Below, piece after piece: positions 34,246-44,121 of a DNA stretch of 64,000 nucleotides (the stretch's first letter is position 1; every line of letters starts with the position of its first letter). The position numbers and the translations under genes are program-made. Source of the stretch: Dinoroseobacter sp. Its GTDB lineage: Bacteria; Pseudomonadota; Alphaproteobacteria; Rhodobacterales; Rhodobacteraceae. The DNA lies in assembly GCA_030066795.1 (NCBI GenBank), contig JASJAW010000014.1, positions 34,797-98,796 on the forward strand, given 5' to 3'. The notes below the pieces were generated by a model. The model was not told the DNA's origin, searched no databases, and worked only from the letters and a program-made list of their open reading frames with translations.

Positions 34246-35229
34246 ATGCGCGCAATGGTTTACGATGGTACTGAGCCGCACCTCGCATTGCGGGAGATGC
34301 CCATCCCTGTTCCAGATACGGGCCAGGTGCGTATCAGCATCGAGGCCTGCGGCGTTTGCCGGACAGACCTTCACATCGTCGACGGTGATCTTACCAAACC
34401 CAAGCTGCCACTCATCCCCGGCCACGAGATTGTGGGCAGAATCGACACGCTCGGCCACGGCGTATCGGGTCTCAGGATAGGTCAGCGCGTTGGCGTCCCT
34501 TGGCTTGGACATACCTGTGATGCCTGCAGCTACTGCCGTTCTGGACGAGAGAACCTCTGCGATGATCCAGGGTTTACCGGATACACCATCAATGGGGGTT
34601 ATGCGGAGTACTGCGTCGCTGATGCGCAGTATGTCTTCCCTCTCCCAGATGAGGGGGACGCCGCATCATTGGCACCGCTCCTCTGCGCAGGCCTGATCGG
34701 ATACCGGAGCTACAAACTGGCCGGCGAGGTCAAAACATTGGGCATATACGGTTTCGGCGCTGCGGCTCATGTCCTTTGTCAGGTTGCGCGCCACCAAGGT
34801 GTCGAGGTCTACGCCTTTACTCGGGAGGGAGATACAGAAGCGCAAGCGTTTGCCCAAGCGCTCGGAGCAGTTTGGGCGGGCGGATCGTCTGAGCCATCTC
34901 CCGTGCCTCTGGACGCTGCAATTATCTTCGCGCCAGTCGGGGACCTTGTTCCCCTTTCTCTCAAATCCGTGCGCAAAGGGGGGAGTGTCGTGTGTGGCGG
35001 TATCCATATGAGTGACATTCCTGGGTTTCCCTATGCGGATCTTTGGGAGGAACGCTCAATCAAGTCAGTCGCAAATCTCGCCCGGCAGGACGGTGTCGAA
35101 TTCTTTCCGCTAGCCGAGGCCGCCGGCGTGAAGACCGAGGTAGTCCCGTACCCTCTTGAGAAGGCAAATGATGCCCTTGATGACCTCCGCGCCGGTCGGC
35201 TTCAGGGCGCTGCGGTACTTTTTCCATGA
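34246..35229 (+). CDS. Zinc-dependent alcohol dehydrogenase family protein
   Basis: A 327-residue medium-chain dehydrogenase/reductase. The catalytic zinc ligands are C38, H60 and E61 (GVCRTD, GHE), and the structural zinc cysteines are C91, C94, C97 and C105. The Rossmann part has GIYGFGAAAHVLCQVA. The ATG at 34246 is six bases from GGGAG and preferred to the adjacent GTG at 34243. The family oxidises alcohols or reduces aldehydes with NAD(P); the specific substrate is not evident. Confidence 0.92.
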   Translation: MRAMVYDGTEPHLALREMPIPVPDTGQVRISIEACGVCRTDLHIVDGDLTKPKLPLIPGHEIVGRIDTLGHGVSGLRIGQRVGVPWLGHTCDACSYCRSGRENLCDDPGFTGYTINGGYAEYCVADAQYVFPLPDEGDAASLAPLLCAGLIGYRSYKLAGEVKTLGIYGFGAAAHVLCQVARHQGVEVYAFTREGDTEAQAFAQALGAVWAGGSSEPSPVPLDAAIIFAPVGDLVPLSLKSVRKGGSVVCGGIHMSDIPGFPYADLWEERSIKSVANLARQDGVEFFPLAEAAGVKTEVVPYPLEKANDALDDLRAGRLQGAAVLFP

Positions 35230-35311
35230 GTAGGGTTTTGGCGCAGATTGTCAGGCACGCAATTGCGGCAAGTGATAATAATACGAGCACACTTGCCGAG
35301 GAGGAACACCG

Positions 35312-35869
35312 GTGCGCTCTACCCTAAAACAGGCTCTAATCATACTCTTTTTGGGCCTGTCGCCTTATACCGCTATGGCTGAGGACATCATGATCGAGAC
35401 CTTCGAGGCAAACCCTGAATCCCGCTGGCGCTTCTTCACGGATAGCGTGATGGGGGGCGTGTCGTCCGGACAGATTGCTTTCCTAGAGGAAGAAAGTCGG
35501 TCTTTCGCACGCATGACGGGTCGCGTCAGAACCGAAAATAACGGTGGCTTTATTCAAATGCGGACCGAGTTACCCGATGCGGCTTCAGCGGCCGCGACTG
35601 GGGTACGCCTGGTCGTGCGTGGCAACGACCAGAAATACTTCATACATCTTCGCACTAGTGGCACCGTTCTGCCCTGGCAATACTATCAAGCAGGGTTCGA
35701 GGTTACCGGGAACTGGACGGAAGTGCGGTTACCTTTTACCGATTTCCAGCGATCTGGCAGGCTGTTACGCACCACACCCGCTGCAGAGAGTCTCAAGTCA
35801 ATCGCGGTTGTCGCCTACGGGCGCGACCATGAAGCCGAAGTAGATGTGCGCGAGCTGGGCTTCTACTGA
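35312..35869 (+). CDS. Exported CIA30-like protein
   Basis: A 185-residue protein with a signal peptide (ends near AMAED, residue 25) and a galactose-binding-like CIA30 domain: FEANPESRWRFFTDSVMGGVSSGQ at about 30-54 (the MGGVS motif is diagnostic), then FIQMRTELP and GVRLVVRGNDQKY. Bacterial members are periplasmic or secreted and of unknown function. The start is GTG at 35312 with GAGGAGGAA upstream. It is convergent with the SDR at 35976. Confidence 0.88.
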   Translation: MRSTLKQALIILFLGLSPYTAMAEDIMIETFEANPESRWRFFTDSVMGGVSSGQIAFLEEESRSFARMTGRVRTENNGGFIQMRTELPDAASAAATGVRLVVRGNDQKYFIHLRTSGTVLPWQYYQAGFEVTGNWTEVRLPFTDFQRSGRLLRTTPAAESLKSIAVVAYGRDHEAEVDVRELGFY

Positions 35870-35975
35870 GCAGATCACTAAAGACGCGCGGAGAAGGTCT
35901 GAACTTGGGTCTTTAAAGAACGTAGGCGGCTTACGAAAGAACGTACAAACATCTCCAAATCTGTGCCCGACATCA

Positions 35976-36659
35976 TCACCACGCAATCGCCTTACAGTCA
36001 CGGAAGAACCCGCCCGTCGGTCCGTCTTCGGGCAGTGTAGCCGCCCAGACGATGCCCCTTGCCCCGGTCTCGACATCTCGAGAGGCGCTTTGCCCACCCA
36101 TATCCGTCCGTACCCATCCAGGGCACACTGCATTCACCTTTACATTGGCTGTTGCTTCATGCGCGGCAAGCAGTGTCAGGGCGTTCAGTGTGGCCTTGGA
36201 TGCCCGGTATGGAACGGCCCCTGCCCCCATATCCGTGAGTGCGCCCATGCCAGACGACACATTGACGATCCTTCCAAAGCCACCCCTTGCCATCATCGGC
36301 AGCGTGCGCTGCAAAGTTCGAAACGCACCCACTGCATTGTTCTCAATCGCCTCGGTCAAAACTGCAGGATCTGTCTGCAGCACGGTCGACCCGTGTCCGC
36401 CGTAGAGTCGACCAGCATTATTGACGAGCACATCCAGACGACCGTGCTTTGCCTTTAACCAATCAAAGAACTTGGCAACTGACACCTGGTCGCTCACATC
36501 AAGCGCATGCCATTCGGCGTCATCGATGCTGCCCGCCGCCTCAACCAAAGCCGCCTTGTTCCGCCCGGTAAGAATCACGTGATGCCCGAGGTCAGAGAGT
36601 TGACGGGCTGTCTCAAGCCCAATTCCCTTGGACGCGCCGGTGATGACAGCAATACGCAT
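35976..36659 (-). CDS. SDR-family oxidoreductase (unit 1)
   Basis: A 227-residue short-chain dehydrogenase/reductase. It has VITGASKGIG (TGxxxGIG cofactor motif), NNAG, the catalytic Ser in VNVSSGMGAL, and Y-x-x-x-K as YRASK. The ATG at 36659 begins right after the adjacent reductase gene ends at 36662, so the two form an operon. Substrate unknown. Confidence 0.92.
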   Translation of the reverse strand: MRIAVITGASKGIGLETARQLSDLGHHVILTGRNKAALVEAAGSIDDAEWHALDVSDQVSVAKFFDWLKAKHGRLDVLVNNAGRLYGGHGSTVLQTDPAVLTEAIENNAVGAFRTLQRTLPMMARGGFGRIVNVSSGMGALTDMGAGAVPYRASKATLNALTLLAAHEATANVKVNAVCPGWVRTDMGGQSASRDVETGARGIVWAATLPEDGPTGGFFRDCKAIAW

Positions 36660-36661
36660 TG

Positions 36662-37315
36662 TTATGCCCTCACGATCCTGTAGTTGAAGTCCGCCGATCC
36701 ATGCAGGCTCCACATTCTGAGCCAGAAGGGCATCATACCTTCAGTACCGCGCGCAGCTGCCAAGGGGCCAAGGTCAATTGGATCGCGCCAGCCAAACTCG
36801 ACCAGCAAGCCGCGCACATCCGCTTTGGCGTCTTCATGATCTCCGCTCAAGAACACATCATGTTCGCCAGGGATCTTGCCTGGGTTCACCATGATTTCAT
36901 GGTTCATCGTATTCAGCGTTTTGACCACTTTGGCGGAGGGAAGAGCAGTTTGCAGGGCTTCGCCCGCAGAGTTGGTATTCGACAGATGCGCAATCAGAAC
37001 AGGGGGCATCCCCTGAGTCATATCCAGCGGGTTGGTCACGTCGATAACTGTCTTTCCCGCTAAAGCATCATCGCCAGCCGCGGTGGCAACAGCCTCAATT
37101 TGAGCGCCGTTCACAGCGAATATCACGCGCTCGGCCCAAGCAGCGACCGCAGCGAATGTTCCGTGACCAGCTTGGTTGCCTTGTCTTTTTACCCAGGCTG
37201 CTGCCTTCTCGTTGCTTGCTTCGCGCGCGCCCATGCGCACCTCATGTCCAAGCGATACAAGCTTTGTGGCAAGCGTATGTCCCACCATACCCGTGCCTAA
37301 TACAGCGTATCTCAT
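36662..37315 (-). CDS. NADPH-dependent F420 reductase-like / NAD(P)-binding protein (unit 1)
   Basis: A 217-residue protein with the NADP-binding fold of the F420:NADP oxidoreductase family: GTGMVGHTLATKLVSLGHEV, a basic residue in MGARE, VIDVTNPLD and VVKTLNTMNHEIM. Most bacteria of this group lack F420, so it is probably an NADPH-dependent reductase of another substrate. It is divergent from a LysR gene and followed by an SDR. Confidence 0.88.
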   Translation of the reverse strand: MRYAVLGTGMVGHTLATKLVSLGHEVRMGAREASNEKAAAWVKRQGNQAGHGTFAAVAAWAERVIFAVNGAQIEAVATAAGDDALAGKTVIDVTNPLDMTQGMPPVLIAHLSNTNSAGEALQTALPSAKVVKTLNTMNHEIMVNPGKIPGEHDVFLSGDHEDAKADVRGLLVEFGWRDPIDLGPLAAARGTEGMMPFWLRMWSLHGSADFNYRIVRA

Positions 37316-37425
37316 GTTCGATGTCCTTTCCCTTGTCCTATCGAGGGCGATGCTATGGACAGACTATGGGTACATTATTAGTCTCAGTACATGAGCCAAT
37401 TAGTGGACATACTGACTCAAAATAC

Positions 37426-38349
37426 ATGACAATCGATCTTGTCCAAATTCGCGCTTTGCGCGTTGCTGTCGCAGTTGCAGATCAGGGCAGCTTCGCTGCC
37501 GCAGGCCGGCATCTGAACCTTCCGCGAGCAGCGATCAGTCGGATCGTAGGCCAATTTGAAGAAAGAAGCGGGACTCGGGTCTTTCGAAGAAACACCCGCA
37601 AAGTCGTTGCCACTGAAGCGGGCGAAGTCCTAATTGACGCTGCACGTCGCGCGCTCGTCGAAATAGATGCCGCCCTCGAACCCACCGAGATGGGCGACGC
37701 AGACTTGTCTGGACAGGTGCGCATGTCGGTCAGTCATGCTTTTGGTCGCTACTTTGTCCTTCCGTCGATCGGATATTTTCGCGAGCAACACCCAGGTGTC
37801 CAAATCGAAACTCTCCTGCAAGACCGGCTGGACGATATGATCGAGGAGGATATCGACTTCACCATCAGACTGGGACCTTTACCGGAAAGCGATTTGATTG
37901 TCCGGCGTCTTGGTGCGATCTGTTCAAGCCTGTTCGCCGCCCCATCATTTCTCCGCGCGCTCGAGACACCTGTTGGCGCAAATACCCTGGACCGTGTTCC
38001 TGCCGTTGGATTTCGTATTCCTGGAACAGGACGCGTTATGACCTGGCCAGTCCAAGTAGACGGGTGCAATTTCCACTCAATCGTACCGCGATCGGTCGTT
38101 TCTTCGGACTCGATCGAGGCGGTCTTGGATTTGGCAAAAGAGGGTCATGGAGTGGCGCTACTTCCGCGGTACTTGGCTGGCACTGACGTTGCCTCAGAGC
38201 GGCTGGAGCCGGTGATTCCGGACCAAATCTCGGTGCTGACGGACGTGCATATCTGCTTCAGAGAGAGACGCTTCATGCCTCGACGTGTACGTATCCTTAT
38301 CGATCACTTGGCAAGTGAGATCACACGTGACCTGCGAGCGTTTCTATAG
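37426..38349 (+). CDS. LysR-family transcriptional regulator (unit 1)
   Basis: A 307-residue LTTR: N-terminal winged helix (IRALRVAVAVADQGSFAAAGRHLNLPRAAISRIV region, residues 8-42), then a type-2 periplasmic-binding effector domain. The ATG at 37426 gives the normal start. It is divergent from the reductase/SDR pair, which it most likely controls; the intergenic region holds the palindrome CTCA-N5-TGAG near 37384-37396 as a candidate site. Confidence 0.92.
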   Translation: MTIDLVQIRALRVAVAVADQGSFAAAGRHLNLPRAAISRIVGQFEERSGTRVFRRNTRKVVATEAGEVLIDAARRALVEIDAALEPTEMGDADLSGQVRMSVSHAFGRYFVLPSIGYFREQHPGVQIETLLQDRLDDMIEEDIDFTIRLGPLPESDLIVRRLGAICSSLFAAPSFLRALETPVGANTLDRVPAVGFRIPGTGRVMTWPVQVDGCNFHSIVPRSVVSSDSIEAVLDLAKEGHGVALLPRYLAGTDVASERLEPVIPDQISVLTDVHICFRERRFMPRRVRILIDHLASEITRDLRAFL

Positions 38350-38436
38350 GTACTTGCCGGGCGGCCTAATGGGCATCTGAGACCGGTCTTTGCCGGCCTG
38401 AAGGCAGTGCCTATGCTTGTGGATCGCTGGCCCAGA

Positions 38437-39300
38437 TCACTCCCAAGACAGGCTGACGCCAAACTGCACCAGCGCGCCTGAGGGTTCCGTCGCGCCGGGC
38501 GGCACTAGCAACAGGTCAACTATGGGACGAGCAGCTTGCAAGGGGCTTTGGGCTTGGGACATGTCGTCAAACCATGGGCGCGATGCATCAGTATCGATGA
38601 GGCCGGGGCAAGCAGCGTTTATCAGAATTCCATCGTCAGGACGCGCCCGCGCTATGTCGCGGGCTGCAATCCTCGCTGTTGCGACTTGCCCAACCTTCGA
38701 GGGAATGTTGATCCACTCTGGCCACCCAATGGCCGAAGCGGTACCGGCTTCGGTCGCAGCAACATACCCTTCGAGCGTTTCCTCCAGCTCATCGAGCGTC
38801 AGGGTTTCGGTATTAAAAGCGGTCAGCAGATGCTTCGGAAGGTATTTCAGGCGCCCAAAAGAACTTGCCACGAATACATACCGGGCATTTGAGCGCAGGA
38901 GAGGGCTCAACGCGCGATAGAGCGCGCGAGATCCATGATTGTTGGTGGCAACGAAATTCCGGACTTGCTCCGCTTGCGGGAAGGATTTTGAGATCCGGGC
39001 CGCCGCGTTTGAAGCAACAAGATCGACACCACCGTGTCGCTTTTTCAGAAGCCGCGCGAAGCACTCAATGGAGGCTTTATCAGTTACGTCCAGCTGGGCG
39101 ACGTGAATTGTTGCGCGTCTGTCTCCCAGCTTCCGAGCCGCGGCCTCTCCGCGCGCAAGTGAACGCGCCGTAAGATAGACAACATCATCGGACCCGAGCC
39201 GGTCAGCCAGCGTTTGCACAAGCGCCAGACCAAGGCCCTGATTTGCGCCAGTGACAACAGCGACCCTTGGGGTAGTCGGGTCCGGCATGATTTCTTCCAT
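38437..39300 (-). CDS. SDR-family oxidoreductase, larger form (unit 2)
   Basis: A 287-residue short-chain dehydrogenase with VVTGANQGLGLALV, D-V in LDVTDKAS and SNAA (NNAG equivalent). The catalytic segment is unusual: VASSFGRLKYL and no clear YxxxK at the standard spacing. It resembles the carbonyl-reductase-like group with an insertion before the C-terminus. The ATG at 39300 with GGAG upstream is chosen. It follows the next SDR by one base, so they are in one operon. Confidence 0.85.
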   Translation of the reverse strand: MEEIMPDPTTPRVAVVTGANQGLGLALVQTLADRLGSDDVVYLTARSLARGEAAARKLGDRRATIHVAQLDVTDKASIECFARLLKKRHGGVDLVASNAAARISKSFPQAEQVRNFVATNNHGSRALYRALSPLLRSNARYVFVASSFGRLKYLPKHLLTAFNTETLTLDELEETLEGYVAATEAGTASAIGWPEWINIPSKVGQVATARIAARDIARARPDDGILINAACPGLIDTDASRPWFDDMSQAQSPLQAARPIVDLLLVPPGATEPSGALVQFGVSLSWE

Positions 39301-39301
39301 A

Positions 39302-40039
39302 TCAGGCTCCAGAACGCACCATATGGCCGCCATCAATGTCGAGCACAATGCCGGTGATATACCCGTTACCGGCAAGCATCAGCACACCATCGGCAACTTC
39401 CTCGGGTGTACCGGTGCGCCCAACAGGCAAACTTGCACCAGTCTCGGCGAGCATGGCGGCACGACGCTCTTCCGGCATCGCGGCATAGGCTTCTGTGCTC
39501 ACCATACCCGGTGAAAGACAGTTGACGCGGATCTCGGGTCCAAGTTCCACCGCAAGGGCACGCGTTAGCCCTTCGACCGCCGCGTTGACCGCCGCCAACC
39601 CAGCGACACCACGCGCGGGACGACGACTGAGGACACCAGAGAAAAAGGTGATCGATCCCCCGGTTCGCATCGCTGGCAAGAGAGCCTGCGCCACCCGGTA
39701 AGGCCCGACGAACTTCGAGGCAAACATCGCCTCGACCTCGCTCACGGCCAGATCGGCAAAACCGCCATGCGCGGCCTGCGAAGCCGAAATCACAAGATGG
39801 TCCAGCCCCTCGGGAAACGCTGTGGCGAGCTGTTCGACGTGATTAGGAATAGTCATGTCCAGCGTTAGAGCATGCAGGCGATCGCCGCCTCCCAAACGAT
39901 CTACTGCATCATCCAGTTTCTTGACACTTCGGCTGGCGATCCAGACCTCGGAACTTGTCTCCAAAAAAGCCTTTGCAACAGCCCGCCCAAGGCCGGAACT
40001 GCCGCCCACAACGAAGACTTTCTTGTCTTTAAAGCTCAT
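39302..40039 (-). CDS. SDR-family oxidoreductase (unit 2)
   Basis: A 245-residue classical-like SDR with VVGGSSGLGRAVA, a Ser in ITFFSGVLSRRPA and no Tyr-x-x-x-Lys at the usual place (VAGLAAVNAAVEGLTRALAVE instead). The missing Tyr is noteworthy but is seen in some SDR subgroups. The end IVLDIDGGHMV is typical. It overlaps the reductase gene stop by four bases. Confidence 0.88.
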   Translation of the reverse strand: MSFKDKKVFVVGGSSGLGRAVAKAFLETSSEVWIASRSVKKLDDAVDRLGGGDRLHALTLDMTIPNHVEQLATAFPEGLDHLVISASQAAHGGFADLAVSEVEAMFASKFVGPYRVAQALLPAMRTGGSITFFSGVLSRRPARGVAGLAAVNAAVEGLTRALAVELGPEIRVNCLSPGMVSTEAYAAMPEERRAAMLAETGASLPVGRTGTPEEVADGVLMLAGNGYITGIVLDIDGGHMVRSGA

Positions 40040-40692
40040 GACGTCTCTCCATCAGAAACGACTCGCGCAAAACCCCAATTTCGGCCGGCATCCTTAACCA
40101 GCGCCATGTGAATCCAGGTCATCGCAAACGCCTCCAAAAGACGGGCGCCCTTGAGTGGCCCAAAATCCTGCGCATCAAACCCAAGGTCCGCTACAAGAGA
40201 CAGAACGGTTTCACGCGCTTCAGCATCATCTCCTGCAACAAACATCACTGGTGGTGCGGGCAATTCACTTGGGTTTGCCATGATCTCCGCGCCTATCTGA
40301 TTAAGTGATTTGACTACGCGCGCGCCTGGGACAAGACGGGCGAGTTCTTCTCCACCAGAGACTGTGTGACCCATAACCAGCCCAAAGCCGCTCTCTGTCA
40401 TTCCAAGCGGGTTTGTGGCGTCGATGATGATCTTCCCGTCCAGCCCCTCGAGTGTCGGCAGCACCTCGGCCAATGCTATCCATGGCAACGCGACAACGAG
40501 CACGTCGGCAGTTGGGATCGACTCCTTGAAACTGAGGACCGGTACGGTTTCGCCCAGCGCAGAGCGGGCGCTTTGAGCGCTGACGCTCTTCGTGTCGCGG
40601 ACTGCCAGCGTGACGGAGTGTCCCTTGCGGGACCAGTTGCTTGCAAGCGCGGTACCCACCGCGCCGGCACCCAGAATTGATATATTAGCCAT
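40036..40692 (-). CDS. NADPH-dependent F420 reductase-like / NAD(P)-binding protein (unit 2)
   Basis: A 218-residue paralog-like partner of the protein at 36662: ISILGAGAVGTALASNWSRKGH, VRDTKS, IIIDATNPLGMTE and VVKSLNQIGAEIM. The frame extends upstream to 41082, but the ATG at 40692 is the family start and the rest lies over the LysR gene. First gene of a three-gene leftward operon. Confidence 0.88.
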   Translation of the reverse strand: MANISILGAGAVGTALASNWSRKGHSVTLAVRDTKSVSAQSARSALGETVPVLSFKESIPTADVLVVALPWIALAEVLPTLEGLDGKIIIDATNPLGMTESGFGLVMGHTVSGGEELARLVPGARVVKSLNQIGAEIMANPSELPAPPVMFVAGDDAEARETVLSLVADLGFDAQDFGPLKGARLLEAFAMTWIHMALVKDAGRNWGFARVVSDGETS

Positions 40693-40765
40693 GACGAACT
40701 CCAATCGCTGTTCGGGCTCTGAGATACGCCTTGCAGACATAGAAACAAAATCGATAATCCGCATC

Positions 40766-41677
40766 ATGTCTATTAACCACAATAATCTACGCCGCCTCGA
40801 TCTAAATCTGCTTCTCGCCTTTGACGCACTGATGCGAACCGAAAGTGTATCCAGCGCGGCCGAATGCTTGAGCCTGGGCCAACCGGCGATGAGCCACAAT
40901 CTGCGTCGCCTTCGCGATCTTTTCGGTGACGAATTGCTTACGCGCGAGGGCGGCCGTTTACGGCCTACCGACCGAGGTCTCGCGCTGTGGGCACCGGTGC
41001 GTGAGGCGTTGGAAGGATTGGAGACGGGACTCGGAATGGCCCGCGGGTTTAATCCAAACGCGGCAGAACGTGTTTTCCGCATTTCGCTGCCCGATTACCT
41101 CGCAGCTTCGGTGTTGTCCTATCTCACGGCCAAGTCGGCAGACGCGCCGGGTGTGAAATTCCGCATCGAAAGTCTCGATCGCGACCCCGGACGGGATGCG
41201 CTGATCGCCGGTCAACTTGATGCCTATGTGGGTGTGATGCCGTCGACCGACCTGCTGGTCGCAGAACCGCTTTTCGAAGACGATTTTGTCACATTATACG
41301 ACCCGGACCACTGGTCGAGCCCACCCGATACGCTGGATCCATTCTGTGCCGCCCAACACCTTCTCGTTGCCCAGATTGACAGTTTCGAAGGTTGGGTTGA
41401 TGTAAGCTTGGCGGACCAAGATCGTTCGCGGCAGGTCGTGGCCTCTGTCGCGCGTTTCGGGGATGCCGTAGCAACGCTGTCCGGGACGCCAATGCTCACC
41501 ACTCTGCCCCGGAAGGCCGCCGCCAATGCAGGCTCTGTTCACGGTTTGGCTTGGTGCGCTCCCGCCGTTGGTGCGCGATCGTTTTCAGTTAATCTTTACC
41601 GTCGCCGTCGTGCCATAGGTGCACCTGCCTCTGAATGGTTGGCCGCGCGGATCCGGGATAGCTTTGATCAGAACTAG
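40766..41677 (+). CDS. LysR-family transcriptional regulator (unit 2)
   Basis: A 303-residue LTTR with HTH segment LRRLDLNLLLAFDALMRTESVSSAAE (residues 8-33) and SLGQPAMSHNLRRLRDLFGD, followed by an effector-binding domain resembling the NodD/NahR group. The ATG at 40766 is used. Divergent from the reductase and two SDR genes, its presumed targets. Confidence 0.92.
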   Translation: MSINHNNLRRLDLNLLLAFDALMRTESVSSAAECLSLGQPAMSHNLRRLRDLFGDELLTREGGRLRPTDRGLALWAPVREALEGLETGLGMARGFNPNAAERVFRISLPDYLAASVLSYLTAKSADAPGVKFRIESLDRDPGRDALIAGQLDAYVGVMPSTDLLVAEPLFEDDFVTLYDPDHWSSPPDTLDPFCAAQHLLVAQIDSFEGWVDVSLADQDRSRQVVASVARFGDAVATLSGTPMLTTLPRKAAANAGSVHGLAWCAPAVGARSFSVNLYRRRRAIGAPASEWLAARIRDSFDQN

Positions 41678-41841
41678 ACGCTTTGGGCGATTTGATTGAG
41701 CCGCGAGTGACACTGCAGATCTGAAGAGTATTCCACTACCTATAGCCCTCACTCACCAAAACTTAAGCCTTTATTTACATTTGGTTTTGGGAGGCTATCG
41801 GCGGCCGCCTCGAGGCTGTCAATACTCGTTGCAAATGGGTC

Positions 41842-42190
41842 TACGCGCATTGTGACGGACTACGTGGAAGACGCCTCAACCATCATGTTTGGGTGGCAAT
41901 CTACAGGGAACCCAAAAGCGTAGCTCTATGACCGTGACGGCGCACTGTTCGCCCGAGAAGAGCTTGTGAAGTTCATGGCCGACCTGACTGTGCGCTCCCA
42001 TCGGAAAATCGCAATCGGCGCACAATCGAGGGGCGCATGCCTTACGATGGAAGCGCTGAGCCAGGTTACCATTTCTGGCAATTACCGCCTTCTTTCAAAG
42101 TTAGACTGGGTAGCGCTTGTATCACCCGACATCGACCCGGATGTGATTTGTCCGCAGCGGCAGCGAAAACCCCGGGCGCTGTTCGGGTGA
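41842..42190 (+). pseudogene. Remnant of DUF900-type alpha/beta hydrolase
   Basis: A decayed copy of the DUF900/COG4782 serine hydrolase family. In one frame I read DYVEDASTIMFGWQSTGNPKA, an in-frame TAG at 41921, then LYDRDGALFAREELVKFMAD, a nucleophile-elbow remnant IGAQSRGACLTMEALSQV and VALVSPDIDPDV. After that the frame is lost at about 42150. The N-terminal part is missing. The recognisable YDRD and SPDIDPDV motifs support the identity. Confidence 0.7.
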
Positions 42191-42740
42191 TCGTTGTTCC
42201 AAAACTCCATGGTGACGCGGCAAACAGCCCCGCAATGCCAAGTGCGGCTCGCTCGGATCCTCCTTCATTCCATCGCATTTCGATAATGATGCCGGTTGCT
42301 GCACTATGGGTCTTGGCGAGCGCCTCACGCGCGCTCTGCTGCGGTCCGCGGACAAAGCCAACCTCTGGTTCCATGTTATCCAACTGAACGTAGGCCATAG
42401 AGCCAATCCAGCCGTAGGTGAGGCCAGCATGGTCAATACGTGTGGTCTCTGGCAGTCGCGACAGTATGCCCTCGCGAAACGCATCTATCTTGCCCGACGA
42501 GGCGGGTGTGGGAAACCGCCCACACCTCTCGCTCGCCCTGTACAAGGGCCACGTGATCATCTGCGAGGCCTGTAGCCATTTCGCATCGCATCGACGAGCG
42601 TAGCGTCGTCGGTAAATAGAGGCAGCGGTACCTGCCTAGACGCCCAATCCACACCACACAAATCAAGGAGCAGATCGTGCTTCTTAAAGGTATTCCAGAG
42701 GACGTCATATTGACCGGCCAGACCCTTGGACTCTAACGCG
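42190..42740 (-). pseudogene. Remnant of S41-family peptidase (tricorn/CtpA-like)
   Basis: Read leftward from about 42740: QYDVLWNTFKKHDLLLDLCG with VDW, typical of the S41 N-terminal region, then a frameshift to ATGLADDHVALVQGEREVW, then a second frameshift to TYGWIGSMAYVQLDNM and GIIIEMRWNEGGSERAALGIAGLFA. The last segment is the region where the S41 core LDLRxNxGG lies. At least two frameshifts and a truncated end, converging on the hydrolase remnant. Not functional as read. Confidence 0.65.
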
Positions 42741-43440
42741 CAAGTGTCGGGTAGCGGGGCGCGGTCTGCGCCGTTTGCATCAATAACCGTATCAGCGCGA
42801 ATGCGCGGGATTGCTTAATCATCTATTTCGAAGCGGTACCCTGCAGAATCTGACGGAAGCAAGCGATTGGCGGGTAGGCGCCTCCATAGGTCGCAATCCG
42901 CTATTGGCCTTACAGATATCGATGGCAAATGCGCCTACATCGAGGCGCAACCCTTATCTCCGGCTTTCCCAAACGCCTCGCATAGGACCTAGTGGCATCT
43001 CGATAATCCAGAATCTAACAAATTCGATGGGGGCCAATACGAAAACACGCTCATTCCATTACGGGACCATCAAACTACCTCCAACGTAACCATAGCACTG
43101 TAAATTGAAGCGGCACTGTTGCAGTGGACAATCTCATTCTCGTCAGCTGACCCGGGGAATCATCGTGAAATACGGTGTCGGGTACTACACGACGCCAGAA
43201 GTGCTCAAAGCTCACTTTCAGATTAACGACCTCAGAAACCTGCTGACGACCTACTGCGCACACTTCCCGGTCTCGCAGAAATGGCATACCGAGTTAATCG
43301 GGATGCCGCGGTAGATCTGAAAAAGGAATGGGACAATTTGGACGGAGAGCGATCGTCTACTGCGATCGATGCAAATGACTGCTCCGCCGCCGTATCTGTC
43401 GCCAACCAAGGTTTGTTTTTGGGTGTTTTAAGAATTTTTC
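42741..43440. other. Gap with short unsupported frames
   Basis: No recognisable gene. A frame at 43105-43314 (plus) contains YGVGYYTTPEVLKAHF and may be a fragment of something real, but I cannot name it. The region is probably eroded former coding DNA like its left neighbours. Confidence 0.35.
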
Positions 43441-44121
43441 TGCTAAGCTGATAAAAAATCGGATTTAACTTGAGTGCTCGGAAAATAAACGTTTCTTAAA
43501 AATTCTCTAATTATCGAAGAGCAATAAAATTACTATTAGAATCCTGCAGATAACTGCGCTACGTGATTGGTTTTACCCCTTATTTATAGATCAAAAAAGT
43601 AGCATTTGAATAAAAATTTTATTACTCTTTTGTCTAATTTTTAAATACCTAACGAACTTATGTTACCCAATTTTAAAGAACCGCGGGCAAACCAGACCTA
43701 TTTAGAACATTTACATAACTCTCGGCTTCTGTCAGCTTCTTTAAATAAGGCTGAACTATATCATAATTGAGATTGATAGACTTTCGATTTCAATTACCGA
43801 AACAAATTAAACTAAGATAACCCAAAAGGCCGCTGCAACTCACAGTGCGCAAGAACCAACTTCACGCGCCAGTCATAACTTAAACTTATAGTATTTCTAT
43901 CATCCTTTTCGTTGAGTATACTTCTATTATTACTCCTTAATTCTAAGTTTGCAGAAGATCGACAATCGCACCGAGGATTTTGAATTTAGTTGAACATGTT
44001 CTAATAGTAACGTTTTGGGACTCTAGTGCTGCTTAAAAAGTACCAAATCGCACGAGGCAGGCTGCAACCTGCACACTAGGGTTGCAAAATAAAACAAAAT
44101 GGGTAAATGGCATAATGGAAG
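43441..44121. other. AT-rich non-coding tract
   Basis: Base composition changes sharply. For example 43621-43680 has 14 G/C of 60 and 43441-43500 has 19 of 60, against well over half in most genes of the window. No frame is convincing. It leads into a sulfotransferase gene of similar low-GC style, which suggests transfer from elsewhere. Confidence 0.65.
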
